Below are positions 33,566-43,504 of a stretch of DNA of 64,000 bases, piece after piece (the stretch's first letter is position 1; each line of letters begins with the position of its first letter). The stretch lies in the NCBI GenBank assembly GCA_963818205.1, contig CAWFRG010000014.1, forward strand, positions 62,001-126,000, in the 5' to 3' direction. The stretch is from CAVVYV01 sp963818205 (GTDB lineage: Bacteria; Actinomycetota; Thermoleophilia; Solirubrobacterales; 70-9). Made by a program: the position numbers and the translations under genes. The notes beneath the pieces were generated by a model that was given only the letters and a program-made list of their open reading frames with translations, did no database searches and had not been told where the DNA came from.

Positions 33566-35015
33566 TTGGGTTCCTCCGCCGCCGTGCCCGTGGGTGTCGG
33601 CATGAAGTCAACCGGGTTCTCCAGGTACTGGTCGAGGAGGGTGCGGATCTCGTCGAGCGCCCGCTCCTCGCTGACGCCCGGGATGTAGTTGGTCCCCGTC
33701 AGAGGAACCCGGGCCATCGCGGAAGCCTCGACCGTGAGTGCCGCGAGGTCCTCAGGCTCGAGGTTGTGGACGCTGGTCTTGCCGCAGGCTCGGGCGAGCA
33801 TCTGAACCTCGAGGGTCATCGCGTGCAGGAGGTTGAACACCCGCTTCGCCGCCTCGTCAACCTCGAGGCGCTTCCGCAGCTCGGGATCCTGGGTGGTGAT
33901 CCCCACCGGGCAGCGGCCCGTGTGGCAGTGATAGCACTGGCCGGCGGGCACACCGACCGTGCCCTCGTAGTCGGTTACGCCCGGGATCTCCTTGTTGCAG
34001 TTGAGGGCCATCAGCGCGGCGGTGCCGATTGCGATCGCGTCGGCGCCCAGCGCCAGGCATTTGGCGGCGTCTCCCCCGTTGCGGATGCCGCCGGCGACGA
34101 CCAGGTCAATCTCGTCGGCGAGGCCGACGTCCTCAAGGGCGCGGCGCGCCTCCGGGATCGCCGCCAGGAGCGGGATTCCCGTCTCCTCCGCGGCGATGTG
34201 GGGGCCGGCCCCGGTGCTGCCCTCGGCCCCGTCGAGGTAGATGATGTCGGGTCCGCACTTGGCGGCCATGCGAACGTCGTCGTAGACACGCGCGGCGCCG
34301 AGTTTGAGCTGGATCGGCACCTCGTAGTTGGTCGCCTCCCGCGTCTCCTGGACCTTCAGGGAGAGGTCGTCCGGCCCGAGCCAGTCGGGGTGCCGCGCCG
34401 GCGAGCGCTGATCGATCCCCGCCGGCAGCGAGCGCATCTCGGCCACCTGCTCCGTCACCTTCTGGCCCATCAGGTGACCGCCGAGGCCGACCTTGCATCC
34501 CTGCCCGATGAAGAACTCCACCCCGTCGGCGAGCATCATGTGGTGGGGGTTGAAGCCGTAGCGGCTCTGGATCACCTGGTAGTACCACTTGGTCGAGAGG
34601 TCGCGCTCGGGCGGGATCATCCCCCCTCTCCCGAGCAGGTCGCGGTGCCGGCCATCGAGGCGCCCTTCGCGAGCGCCATCTTCGCCTCCAGCGAGAGCGC
34701 GCCGAAGCTCATCCCGGTGATGTAGATCGGGATGTCGAGCTCCAGCGGGTTCTTTGCGAAGCGGCTGCCCAGCACCGTCTTCGTATCGCACCTCTCGCGG
34801 TAGCCCTCGATCACGAACCGCGTCAGCGTGCCCGGCAGGAAGATCAGCTCGTCCCAGTGGGGGATCTTCTTGAACATCGAGAATCCGCGCATCCGGTAGC
34901 GGCCGAGCTCGGACTTGACGTGGATGTCGTTGATGACCTCGGGGGTGAAAATTCGGCTTCTACCCAACACCTCGCGCTGGGCGGGTCCCTGGTCGGGTGC
35001 GTTCTTCTCGGCCAT
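33562..35015 (-). CDS. Glutamate-synthase-like FMN subunit (MgsC/GlxD type), with Fe-S cysteines (one frameshift)
   Basis: About 484 residues from ATG at 35015. YITGMSFGALSLEAKMALAK, then a base loss near 34620 within GEGGMIPPERD, then GLGGHLMGQKVTEQVAEM, DIIYLDGAEGSTGAGP, VAGGIRNGGDAAKCLALGAD and the cluster motif QCYHCHTGRCPVGITTQDPE (33910-33945). Unlike the paralogue at 12327-13733, all cysteines are kept, so it should hold a 3Fe-4S cluster beside FMN. It carries about 28 extra C-terminal residues (DEIRTLLDQYLENPVDF). Part of the second alkylglutamate-synthase set. Confidence 0.87.
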
Positions 35016-35026
35016 CTCGGATCCCG

Positions 35027-35818
35027 CTAGAGCACCAGCTTGCGCTCGCTGGGCTCGAGCATGTCGTAGTTGTAGAGCTTCTTTCCGCAGACGAACTTTC
35101 GCAGCTCCGGAGGCTTGCCCAGGGCGTGGTTGGCGAACTTGCGCTCGACGAGCTCCGTGTCGGAGTCCTCCCACTCGGCCTCGATGCAGTCGACACCGAG
35201 CGCCGCGATCTCGCCGCCGACGTAGATCGTGCCGTCGTACATCGAGTCGCCGAGCCCGGGGCCGACGTCGCCGCAGATGATCTGGCGGCCGCGCTGCATC
35301 ATGAACCCGGTCATCGAGGCCGCGTTGCCGAGCACGATGATCGTGCCTCCCTTCTGATCGATCCCGGTGCGAGCGCCCACGTCGGCCTTGACGACGAGAT
35401 CCCCCCCGCGCAGGGCGGCGCCCGCCAGGGAGCCCGCGTTGCCCTCGACCACGACCACGCCAGACATCATGTTCTCGGCGACCGACCATCCGACGCGGCC
35501 GGTGATCTCGACCTCGGGACCGTCGATCAATCCGCAGCCGAAGTAGCCGAGGCTGCCCTCGAAGCGGATCCGGCAGCGGGTGAGGATCGCCACTCCCAGG
35601 GAGTGCCGGGCGCTGGGGTTGAGCACGGTCACATCCTTGATCCCCTGCTCGTAGATCAGCCAGCGCAGCTCCGAGTTGATCTTGCGCGTGGTCATCTCGC
35701 GGGCCTCGAGCACGGCCCGCCCGCCTTCGATCTTCGACGTCTTCGGGATCGAGCCGTCGAGCTCGACCAGCCCCCGCTCGTCCATCAGCACCGGGAGCTC
35801 GCCCCTCACCTGGTCCAT
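35027..35818 (-). CDS. GXGXG-motif glutamate-synthase-like subunit (MgsB/GlxC type)
   Basis: 263 residues. Beta-helix repeats such as GSLGYFGCGLIDGPEVEITG, GWSVAENMMSGVVVVEGNAG, GRTGIDQKGG-like turns and GLGDSMYDGTIYVGGEIAAL. Longer than its paralogue at 13733-14434 by about 30 N-terminal residues. It overlaps the upstream amidotransferase gene by 13 bases and ends 11 bases before mgsC2. Structural, ammonia-channelling role as in other split glutamate synthases. Confidence 0.85.
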   Translation of the reverse strand: MDQVRGELPVLMDERGLVELDGSIPKTSKIEGGRAVLEAREMTTRKINSELRWLIYEQGIKDVTVLNPSARHSLGVAILTRCRIRFEGSLGYFGCGLIDGPEVEITGRVGWSVAENMMSGVVVVEGNAGSLAGAALRGGDLVVKADVGARTGIDQKGGTIIVLGNAASMTGFMMQRGRQIICGDVGPGLGDSMYDGTIYVGGEIAALGVDCIEAEWEDSDTELVERKFANHALGKPPELRKFVCGKKLYNYDMLEPSERKLVL

Positions 35819-36738
35819 ACCCGCACCTCTCCCTCATATGGATCGTGGGTCTCGATCTCGCGATCGAGCACCTGGCGGATCGCGATCTCCTCCGAGGCCA
35901 ATGCGACCAGCTGGTCGTCCTCGTAGAGCACCAGCGGCTTGGCGCCCAACTCGTCCTTGGCGACGCCGAGGGCGTCCTCGGTGACGCAGATGTAGGTGAA
36001 GACCCCGTCGAGATCCTCCAGGCTCTGCCGCATCGCCTCCTCGAGCGAGCGGCCCCGGTTCATCTGCTCGGCGAGGTAGACGGCGATGATCTCCGAGTCG
36101 CACTCGGACTGGAAGCGGTGGCCCAGGCGCTGGAGCCGCCGGCGCCAGTCGTGGAAGTTGGTGAGCTGGCCGTTGTGGACGACGGCGACGTCGGGGAACG
36201 GGTAGGCCCAGTAGGGGTGGGCGTTGGCGATGTCGACATCGGACTCGGTGGCCATGCGGGCGTGGCCGATCGCGTGGGTGCCGACGAAGTTTCCGAGCCC
36301 ATACTGCTTGGAGACGGTCTCGGCGTCGCCGACGTCCTTGACGATCTCGAGCGAGCGGCCCAGCGAGAGCACCTCGGTATGGCGAACACCCTCGACGCTG
36401 TCGGTGAGCTGCTTCAGCTCACCGCCGTCGAGGGAGAAGGTGACGGTCATCGTGCGGGGCGTGCCCTCCAGCCCCTCGATCAGGGCGCCTGAATTGCGGA
36501 GACGTGCCTCGACCTGATCGCGCTGCCTCTGAACCCGGTGAGCGAGGCTGGGGTCGCGCTCGGACGGCTCGCTCAGCTTCACGTGCATGACGTAGCTGTC
36601 GCCGCCGCCGCGGTACAGCGCATAGCCGGTCGAGTCGGGGCCGCGGTGCTTCATCGCCTGCAGCATCCGGGTCAGGTCGCGCCCGACCTGGTGCGGGTCA
36701 CCGCCGTTCCTGTGGATGATCCCGGCTATCCCACACAT
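35806..36738 (-). CDS. Class II glutamine amidotransferase-like subunit (MgsA/GlxB type)
   Basis: 310 residues from ATG at 36738: MCGIAGIIHRNGG, so Cys2 is the nucleophile. KHRGPDSTGYALY, HAIGHARMATESD and VAVVHNGQLTNFHDW are the Ntn-amidotransferase motifs. A longer upstream in-frame start is rejected because Cys2 must be exposed. Same architecture as the subunit at 14434-15339. Starts 20 bases after gmaS2. Confidence 0.87.
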   Translation of the reverse strand: MCGIAGIIHRNGGDPHQVGRDLTRMLQAMKHRGPDSTGYALYRGGGDSYVMHVKLSEPSERDPSLAHRVQRQRDQVEARLRNSGALIEGLEGTPRTMTVTFSLDGGELKQLTDSVEGVRHTEVLSLGRSLEIVKDVGDAETVSKQYGLGNFVGTHAIGHARMATESDVDIANAHPYWAYPFPDVAVVHNGQLTNFHDWRRRLQRLGHRFQSECDSEIIAVYLAEQMNRGRSLEEAMRQSLEDLDGVFTYICVTEDALGVAKDELGAKPLVLYEDDQLVALASEEIAIRQVLDREIETHDPYEGEVRVWTR

Positions 36739-36757
36739 GTCGGGCTCGCCACCGTCC

Positions 36758-38213
36758 TCATGGCTGCACCTCGAGGTACTGCTCGCGCTCCCAATCGGTG
36801 ACCGCGGCGAGGTAACGCTCCCACTCGTCGCGCTTGTAATGCATGAACACATCGTAGAGACGGCCCGGCATCGCCCCCCGGACCACCTCGTCTGCCTCGA
36901 GCGCGTCCAGCGCCTCGCCCAGGTGGTCGGGGACCCGCTCGAACTCGGCCCCCTCGGCCAGCAGGTCATAGGTGTTTCGCTGCTGGGGCGGACCCGGGTC
37001 GAGTCCGCGGCGCACCCCGTCCATACCCGCCGTCAGCAGCGCGGCCTGGGTCAGGTAGGGATTGCAGGAGGAATCCGCTCCCCGAAACTCGAAGCGCCCG
37101 CCGCTCGCCACCCGCACCGTGCAGGTGCGGTTCTGCCAGCCGTAGTTCTTGTAGACCGGCGCCCAGAAGCCGAAGTCCCACATACGCTTGTAGGAGTTGA
37201 CGGTCGGTGAGCCGATGCAGACCAGCGCCCGGAAGTGCTCGAGGAGCCCGCCCATGAACTGGCGGCCGAGCTCGGAGAGCTGGGCCGGGCCCTCCGGGTC
37301 GTGGAAGACGTTCGCCCCGTCCCCGTCGACCAGGGTGAAGTGGTGGTGGTGGCCGTTGGCGGAGACGCCCGTGAACGGCTTCGGCATGAACGAGGCGTGG
37401 AGGCCGTGCGCACGGCCGACGGCGGTGCAGATCTGGCGGTAGGTGGTGATGTTGTCAGCCGTCCGCGGCGCCCGGTCGAAGCGGAAGTTGAGCTCGAGCT
37501 GGCCGGGGGCGTCCTCGTGATCCCCGTAGCTCATGTCGAGCCCCATCGCCTTCCCGTAGGAGATGACGTCGAGGATCACCGGGCGCAGCTGCTCGAACTG
37601 GTTGATGTGGTAGCACCACGGCTTCGTCACCCCCTCGAGCGCCGAGCCGTCAGCCTCGTCGGGCCGCTTCAGCCACATCATCTCCGGCTCGATCCCGCAG
37701 AGGAAGGTGTAGCCCAGCTCCTGCTCGACCTCGTGCGCGATGCGCTTCAGGTTCTGGCGCGGATCGGCGTCGAGGAGCTCGCCCGTCTCGGTGTCGTAGC
37801 AATCGCAGTAGACCCGGGCGACCCGCGGCTCCCACGGCAGCCGGCGGAATGTGTCGAGGTCCGCCACCGCGGCCAGCTCGGATTCCTCCGCGCCGAAGCC
37901 GATGTAGTTGTCCTGCCGGTCGGTGAACAGGTCGGCGGTGGCGCCGTAGACGAGCTGGTAGCCGCGTTCGGCGACCTTCGGGAACCAGTCGGCGACCACC
38001 CCCTTGCCGTTGATGTGGCCGCTGACCGACACCTGCTCGAAGAAGACGTACTCGATCCCCTCACTCTCGATCTCCTCCTGGATCTCCGCGATCCGCTCGG
38101 CGACGCCCCGGCGCCTCCCTGGCCGCGGCGAGCGTGGTCGGGGGCGGCTCGATCTCGGGCGAGGAGAGCACGGCCTGAACCTCGCTCGGGGCCTCGTACT
38201 TCTCTGGCGCCAA
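36758..38213 (-). CDS. Second glutamine-synthetase-like amine:glutamate ligase (one frameshift)
   Basis: About 484 residues. I choose TTG at 38213 because AAAGGAG lies six bases upstream (38220-38226). A shift near 38112 joins APEKYEAPSEVQAVLSSPEI to GVAERIAEIQEEIESEGIEY. Core motifs: CGIEPEMMWLKRPD, SYGDHEDAPGQLELNFRFD, SANGHHHHFTLVDGDG, YGWQNRTCTVRVASGGRFEF and SCNPYLTQAALLTAGMDG. It is clearly diverged from the gmaS at 15358-16728 (HHHHF in place of CHMHM, extra N-terminal 40 residues), which suggests another amine, such as ethylamine, ethanolamine or a betaine-derived amine. First gene of a seven-gene operon. Confidence 0.8.
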
Positions 38214-38278
38214 TTCCAACTCCTTTCGTGTCGGTCGACCCTGATCGGATCCGAGCTCGAGGCCCACTATATGACTTG

Positions 38279-38295
38279 GACAAAAAGGTACAAAG
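38279..38295. promoter_or_regulatory. 17-bp motif upstream of gmaS2, shared with the sox/mgd promoter region
   Basis: GACAAAAAGGTACAAAG sits 66 bases before the TTG start of gmaS2 in the 99-base gap after the class I amidotransferase gene. Read on the minus strand it is CTTTGTACCTTTTTGTC, matching 15 of 17 bases of 21409-21425. The gap is AT-rich compared with its flanks, and TATATGA/TCATATA next to the motif could serve as a -10 box. Confidence 0.55.
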
Positions 38296-38312
38296 ACCCT
38301 CGACGGCGAAAA

Positions 38313-39032
38313 TCAAGCCGGCGGCGCGGCCAACTCGAGCCAGTTCGCGAACAGGCGCCTGGCGTTCGGATGGAGCTCCTCGGCCTGACGCTCGACCTCA
38401 GCGAGGAAGGCGGCGCCCCCCTCTGCGCCGAGGGTTTCGGCAAGCGAGCGGCGGTAGGCGGGTATCCCGGCCCACTCTCGCGCCATCTCGCGGGTGACCT
38501 CGAGATGGAACTGGACCCCGAACGCCGGCCGCTCCCCAGCCTGGAAGGCCTGGTTGGCCGCGACCGGCGAGTTCGCCAGCCGAACCGCCCCCTCGGGGAG
38601 CTCAAAGGTGTCGCCGTGCCACTGCAGCGAGACCAACGGCTCGGAGAGACCAGCGAACAGGGGGTGCTCGCGCCCCTCCGCGGTCAGCTCCACCGGCAAC
38701 AGCCCGACCTCTGCGCGATCGAGCGGGTAGACCCGGGCGTCGAGCGCCGCTGCCAGCAGCTGCACGCCGAGGCAGACGCCGAGGAAGGGGCGCCCGTCCG
38801 CGACCGCCTCCCGCACGAGCTCCTTCTCGGCCCCAAGCCAGGGATGCTCGGCGTCGTCGTCGACTCCCATCGGGCCGCCCATCGCCAGCACGCCGTCGAA
38901 ATCGCGCCAGTCCGGCAGTGTCTCGCCCTGATCGAGCTCGACCGGGACCGCCTCCACCCCGCGCTCGCTCATCACCTCCGAGAACACGCCGGGGTGCTCG
39001 CAGGCGATGTGCTGGAGGACCAGGACCCGCAT
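38313..39032 (-). CDS. Class I glutamine amidotransferase
   Basis: 239 residues. MRVLVLQHIACEHPGVF, LAMGGPMGVDDDAEHPW, FLGVCLGVQLLAAAL with the nucleophile cysteine, and FGVQFHLEVT with the catalytic His-Glu pair. Stand-alone GMP-synthase-like amidotransferases of this type hydrolyse gamma-glutamyl amides or serve unknown partners. Lying between amt and the gmaS2 operon, it may act on gamma-glutamyl-amine intermediates or set glutamine supply (inference). Starts 11 bases after the gene at 39044-39505. Confidence 0.85.
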   Translation of the reverse strand: MRVLVLQHIACEHPGVFSEVMSERGVEAVPVELDQGETLPDWRDFDGVLAMGGPMGVDDDAEHPWLGAEKELVREAVADGRPFLGVCLGVQLLAAALDARVYPLDRAEVGLLPVELTAEGREHPLFAGLSEPLVSLQWHGDTFELPEGAVRLANSPVAANQAFQAGERPAFGVQFHLEVTREMAREWAGIPAYRRSLAETLGAEGGAAFLAEVERQAEELHPNARRLFANWLELAAPPA

Positions 39033-39043
39033 CGGGCGTCGCG

Positions 39044-39505
39044 TCAGTGCTCCTCCTGCTGCTGTTCCTCGAACGCCCGCCTCTGGTTCGCGGATTCCTC
39101 CGGGCTCTGCTCCTGGACGCTCTCAACCTCGCCGCTCCTGGCGTTGATTCGCACCAACGTGAGGCGCTTGAAGAAGTCGGGATCCGGGGACCCACCAAGC
39201 GGGATGTAGAGCGAGATGACCCAGAACGGGCGCCGATCGAGGCCCTGGCGCAGCAGCCGGATCTGGGTGTCCGTGGGCTCGAAGTCGACCTGCTGCATGG
39301 CGATCTCGATCGCCTCGTCCTGGGTGACCGCGATCTGATCGTTCTGGCAGCTCCTGGCGACGAAGAACGCAAGGACCAGAACGCAAGCGACGACGGCGAC
39401 CCTCGGCCAGGTTGGGGCCGGGGCCCGCGTGACGATCCCGGGCTGCCTGCGCTGGCTCTCGTCCAAAGGAGCCGCAACGCTACCCCCCTCGGGGGATTCG
39501 TTCAC
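39044..39505 (-). CDS. Single-pass membrane protein with small extracytoplasmic domain
   Basis: 153 residues from GTG at 39505. About 34 disordered residues, a membrane helix (VAVVACVLVLAFFVARS), then a compact domain with VTQDEAIEIAMQQVDFEPTD, IRLLRQGLDRRPFWVISLYI and VRINARSGEVESVQE. That pattern resembles a single PepSY-like repeat (helix then strand with the basis xVRINARTGEV). Gln/Glu-rich tail ending QQQEEH. The start overlaps the stop of the 58-residue protein (GTGA), so it belongs to the amt operon. Function unknown. Confidence 0.7.
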   Translation of the reverse strand: MNESPEGGSVAAPLDESQRRQPGIVTRAPAPTWPRVAVVACVLVLAFFVARSCQNDQIAVTQDEAIEIAMQQVDFEPTDTQIRLLRQGLDRRPFWVISLYIPLGGSPDPDFFKRLTLVRINARSGEVESVQEQSPEESANQRRAFEEQQQEEH

Positions 39506-39678
39506 CCGTGGATCTCGCGAGCGCTCAGACCGTTGGGCGGAACTCGTTCCCGATGTCCGTGCCGAAGCACGACGATCAGCACGATCACCACGCAGATGAT
39601 CGCGAAGACGAGCATGCCCAGCTCGAACGCCCTCACGTGCGTCTGCTTGGGGGGGAACTCGATCTGCTTTCCGTTCAT
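39502..39678 (-). CDS. 58-residue single-pass membrane protein in the amt operon
   Basis: ATG at 39678 with AGGAGGAG eight bases upstream. MNGKQIEFPPKQTHVRAF, then one membrane helix (LGMLVFAIICVVIVLIVVL), then a short basic tail ending AREIHG. The gene has a good ribosome site, lies 12 bases after the 97-residue protein and overlaps the next start (GTGA), so it is very likely translated. No family recognised. Confidence 0.6.
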   Translation of the reverse strand: MNGKQIEFPPKQTHVRAFELGMLVFAIICVVIVLIVVLRHGHRERVPPNGLSAREIHG

Positions 39679-39690
39679 CTCAGCTCCTCC

Positions 39691-39984
39691 TCAGCTACGG
39701 CGGGCGCGGTTGGCGGCGTATGCGATCAGTCGCCGGTTCTCCCACAGGATCCAGGCGATGACCACGAGGACCATGAAGACGATCCCGATCCAGGTGAGGA
39801 CCATGTAGGCGGTCTCCGCACCGGTGCCGTCGGGGCCGTAGGTGGACCCCGGGCCGAAGGTCATGAACCCGGCGCAGTCCTCGAACCTTGCCCCGACGAC
39901 GAAATCGGCTGCGTCATCCTCGGGGGTCGCCGTCTCATCGCCCTGGACGATGCAGTCTGGAGCGCTGTTGATTATCGCCGGCAT
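39691..39984 (-). CDS. 97-residue single-pass membrane protein downstream of amt
   Basis: ATG at 39984 with AAAGGAGG nine bases upstream. The first half is soluble with two cysteines that could pair (PDCIVQ and FEDCAGF), then GSTYGPDGTGAETAYMVL leads into one long membrane helix (WIGIVFMVLVVIAWIL) and a basic tail NRRLIAYAANRARRS. It likely has an outside N-terminal domain. Set between amt and the 58-residue protein on the same strand; perhaps a transporter accessory protein. Confidence 0.68.
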   Translation of the reverse strand: MPAIINSAPDCIVQGDETATPEDDAADFVVGARFEDCAGFMTFGPGSTYGPDGTGAETAYMVLTWIGIVFMVLVVIAWILWENRRLIAYAANRARRS

Positions 39985-40012
39985 TCGTCGACCTCCTTTC
40001 CGCTGCCGCTCA

Positions 40013-41474
40013 TCAGGTTCTCACCAGGTCCCTGGCCGCTTCGGCTTGCACCGAATCGGCGCTGGTCCGGCTGCCGTCGGGCTCGATCACGAGGTCCTCG
40101 GCCTTCTCGAACTCGGGCACGTGGATGTCCGGCCGGTACTCGGCTGCGTCGAGCCCGTCGACCTCGACCTCGGGCGGCACCCGGAGGATGTTCAGCTTCT
40201 TCATCACGAAGGAGGCGAACCATCCCACCAGGAAGCCGAGGGGCACGAACGTGGCCAGGCCTATCAGCTGCCCCCAGATGGAGCTCTCGACGTTGTTCAA
40301 CCCGGTCGGATAGCCCGCGGCGAACACCCCGACCCAGATGATCCCCATGAAGCCGGCGAAGCCGTGCACGGAGACCGCGCCGACGGTGTCGTCCACGCGC
40401 ATCTTCGTCTCCATCCAGTTGCCGACCCAGACGCGTCATCGCGGCGGTCGCCGCGGCGATCAGGTATCCGAGCGTCGGCGCATAGACGTCGGCGCCGGCC
40501 GAGACGCTGATCACCCCCGCGAGGCCTCCCGAGACCGTCCAGAACGGGTCCCCGCGGGCGGCGAAGTAGCCGCCGGTGAAGCCGCCCGCGAAGCCGAAGG
40601 TGATGATCATCGCGATCGATCCCAGGGTGGTCGGGCTCAGATAGATGTTGGCCCAGCCCGGGAAGGTCGTGGAGACGATCACCAGGCAGGCGGCGTAGAA
40701 GCCGTAGAAGCCGGTGAAGATCAGCATCAGCCCCAGTAACGTCATATGGACGTTGTGGGGTCTGAAGGTCCTGGTCAGGCCCTCCTTCGTGTATTTGCCT
40801 ATTCGTGGCCCGAGGTTGAATAAGACCCCGAGGGCGAAGGCGCCCGCGACGCCGTGGACCACGGCGGAGGCGATCGAGTCATGGAAGCCGAAGCGAAGCG
40901 TCAACCAGCCGCCGGCGCTCCAGCCCCAGGCGGCGTCCAGGATCCAGACCGCCGAGCCGAGCAGCACGGCGAGGAACAGGTAGGCCGAGAGCCTGACCCG
41001 CTCGAGCAGCGCGCCGGACATGATCGACGCGGTCGTCCAGGAGAACAGCAGGAAGGCAAGGAAGAAGACGAGGTTGATGTTGTTCGTCAGGTTCGGCCCG
41101 AAGGTGTCCGACCAGGGGATGCCGCTCTGGCAGGCGACGCTGGTGAAGTCCGAGCTGTTGGGGCCGATCCACGGGATCCCGGGCTGGTTGCAGTTGTAGA
41201 TCCACCAGCCGAAGTAGTAGAAGCTCGGCGTGACGACGGCGATCGTGAGGATGTTCTTCATCGCCGTCGCCAGCGCGTTCTTGCGGCGCGCGACGCCGGT
41301 CTCGTAGGTCATGAAGCCGACGTGGATCAGCCACATGATCACGACCGTGAAGAAGTAGAAGGTCTCGCCGAGGATCAGGCTGTCGAGGGTCTGCGCCTCG
41401 ACCGGGGCCGCTTCCTCCAGGGTTTCGACCTGAGCCAGAAGGGTCTGGACCTGGGCAATCAAGAAGTCGCTCAT
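40013..41474 (-). CDS. amt: Amt-family ammonium/methylammonium transporter (one frameshift)
   Basis: About 487 residues, eleven helices. GLMLIFTGFYGFYAACLV and FGFAGGFTGGYFAARGDPFW belong to the core. The two pore histidines are in SAVVHGVAGAFALG and, after a shift near 40432, in VSVHGFAGFMGIIWVGVF. The helix-4/5 loop is long and Cys-containing (YNCNQPGIPW, VACQSGIPW), which is less usual. C-terminal cytosolic tail of about 60 residues. Amt proteins carry methylammonium as well as ammonium, so it fits the amine-using locus. Divergent from the GAF-PucR regulator. Confidence 0.9.
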
Positions 41475-41693
41475 CCTCGCTCCCTCCTAGGCCCCGGCGG
41501 GGGAATGCGGGCCCTTAATGAAACAAGTGGCAAAGCGACCAGCGGCCCGAAACATATCCGTATCGGAAGCCCCGCCACAATGGGCAATTCGCACATATTT
41601 CCGGCACCATGAGAGTGGCTTTCCAACACAGGGGATAGGATCCGCCGCGGTTACCATCCGGAGCCGAGGCCCTCGACGGAACGGAGGAGTTCC
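41475..41693. promoter_or_regulatory. Divergent promoter region between amt and the GAF-PucR regulator
   Basis: About 219 bases without a gene, more AT-rich than the flanks around 41520-41600. It holds a dyad TCCG-TAT-CGGA near 41549-41559 and the loose motif ACAAGTGGCAAAG (41524-41536), which weakly resembles the 17-bp motif at 38279. GGAGGAG stands four bases before the TTG start of the regulator. It probably carries promoters for both directions. Confidence 0.4.
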
Positions 41694-43497
41694 TTGACGC
41701 TACAGCCGGTCGCGGAGGGGGCGGACGCCGATCGGCGTGCTCGGCGCGAGAAGACCCTCTACGCGGTGATCAAGACGGTCTCCTCGTCGCTCGACCTCGA
41801 CCGCGTGTTGCGCGGAATCGTCACCCTCGTCACCGACGCCACCGGCTGCCACGCCTGCTTCATCTACTTTCTGGAATCGGACAGGCTGGTGCTGCGGGCG
41901 GCCTCGGAGCGCTACTCGGAGCTGGTCGGCGAGCTCGAGCTGGGCGTCGAGGAGGGGCTGACCGGCTGGGTCGCGCGCACCAAGACCCCCGAGTTCATCC
42001 GCGAGAACGCGCTGGCCGATCCCCGAATGAAGTTCGTCCCCGAGCTCGAGGAGGAGCGGTTCCAGTCGATGGTGGCGGTGCCGATCCTCGCCAAGGCCGG
42101 CGAGGTGATCGGGGTCGTCGTCCTCCACACCGAAGCGCCGCACGAGTTCGACGACGACGCGCTCAACTTCCTCGTACACACGGCCTCACTGGTGGGAGGC
42201 GCGATCGAGAACGCCCAGCTCTACGAGGAGACCCGGAGCCAGGTCCAAGCCCTGACCACGATGACGCAGCTGAGCCAGGCGCTCGCCGCCGTCACCCTGC
42301 GGGAGGACCTCTACAACGCGGTGACCCGGGGCGCCCGTGAGCTCCTCGGCGCCGACGCCTGCCAGATCTACCGCCTCGACGTCGAGGCGGACGAGCTGCT
42401 GCTGGCGGGCTCCGACCCCGACGGAGCCCCCGCGCCGAGCCCGCGGCCCCGCGGGCACCGCCCTGGTCCTCGACTTGATGCGGCGGGCCGACGGCAACGC
42501 CCGCGGTGGCCCTCGGGGGGTCGCGCGCACGCTGTGGCCGGACGCGGACGAGAATGCCCTGCTCGTGGCTCCGCTGGTGGCGGGGGACGAGCACCTGGGC
42601 ATGCTCTGCTGCATCGCCCACGACCGCCGGTTCAGCGCCGAGGACGCCGACCTGCTCGGGGCGGTGGCCAACCAGACGGCCGTGGGGCTGAAGAAGGCCG
42701 AGCTGATCGAGCGCTTGACCTCGGAGAACATCGTCAAGGAGATGTTCGATGCTCTCGCGGCCGGCGCGGTCGAGACGGCGGCGGCGAAGGCGAGCGAAGC
42801 GCGCTGCGACCTCAGGCGGCCCCACTTGTTCCTCCACCTCGAGCGCGCCCCGGGGGCCGAGGCCGCCGCGCCGGTGTGGCCGGAGCTGGCGGCGCGACTG
42901 GAGACGCAGCTTCTGAGGCTCCACCCGCGTGCCTTCATCGACTCACGCCACGACCGTGTTCGGGCCCTTTCGCCGCTTCCAACCGAGAACGCCGACGCGG
43001 TCGAGCGGCTGCGGGCCGCGTGCCAGCCCCTCGGCGAGGAGGCGGGGGTCGTGGTCGGATTGAGCGAGGTGGACCGCGGCCCCGCCAGCGCCCGCCGCCG
43101 GATCCGCGAGGCCGCCGACGCCGCGCGAGTCGGTGCATCGCTGGCCCCGAAGGGGGGTGCCGTCTCCTATGAGCAGCTGGGCGCCTACCGCTACCTGGTC
43201 CATCTGGACGTCGACGAGGCGCCTCACGACCGCTACCGCGAGGCGGTGGAGGAGTTGATCGAGTACGACCGCAAGCGCGGCGCGCGGCTGGTCGAGACGC
43301 TCGAGCAGTACCTCGCGGACCGCGGCAGCGTCTCGGCCAGTGCGCGGACCCTCTACGTCCATCCCAACACCGTGCGCCAGCGGCTGGATCGAATCGAGCA
43401 CGTCGGAGGCCTCAGCATCGGGGACGAGGACCTTCTCTCCCTGGAGCTGGCCCTGAAGCTGGCTCGGCTGCACCGCGTCCGGGCCGAGCGGGATTAG
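41694..43497 (+). CDS. GAF-domain transcriptional regulator with PucR/CdaR-type C-terminal helix-turn-helix (one frameshift)
   Basis: About 600 residues from TTG at 41694. A first GAF domain spans residues 27-165 (DATGCHACFIYFLESDRLVL, SMVAVPILAKAGEVIGVVVL), a second follows at about 195-345, interrupted by a shift near 42445 (ALVLDLMRRADG resumes). The C-terminal PucR-like region reads LVETLEQYLADRGSVSASAR then TLYVHPNTVRQRLDRIE, the CdaR/PucR HTH. Such proteins respond to nitrogen or purine metabolites. Divergence from amt suggests it controls amine or ammonium uptake (inference). Confidence 0.87.
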
Positions 43498-43504
43498 GAA
43501 CCCC

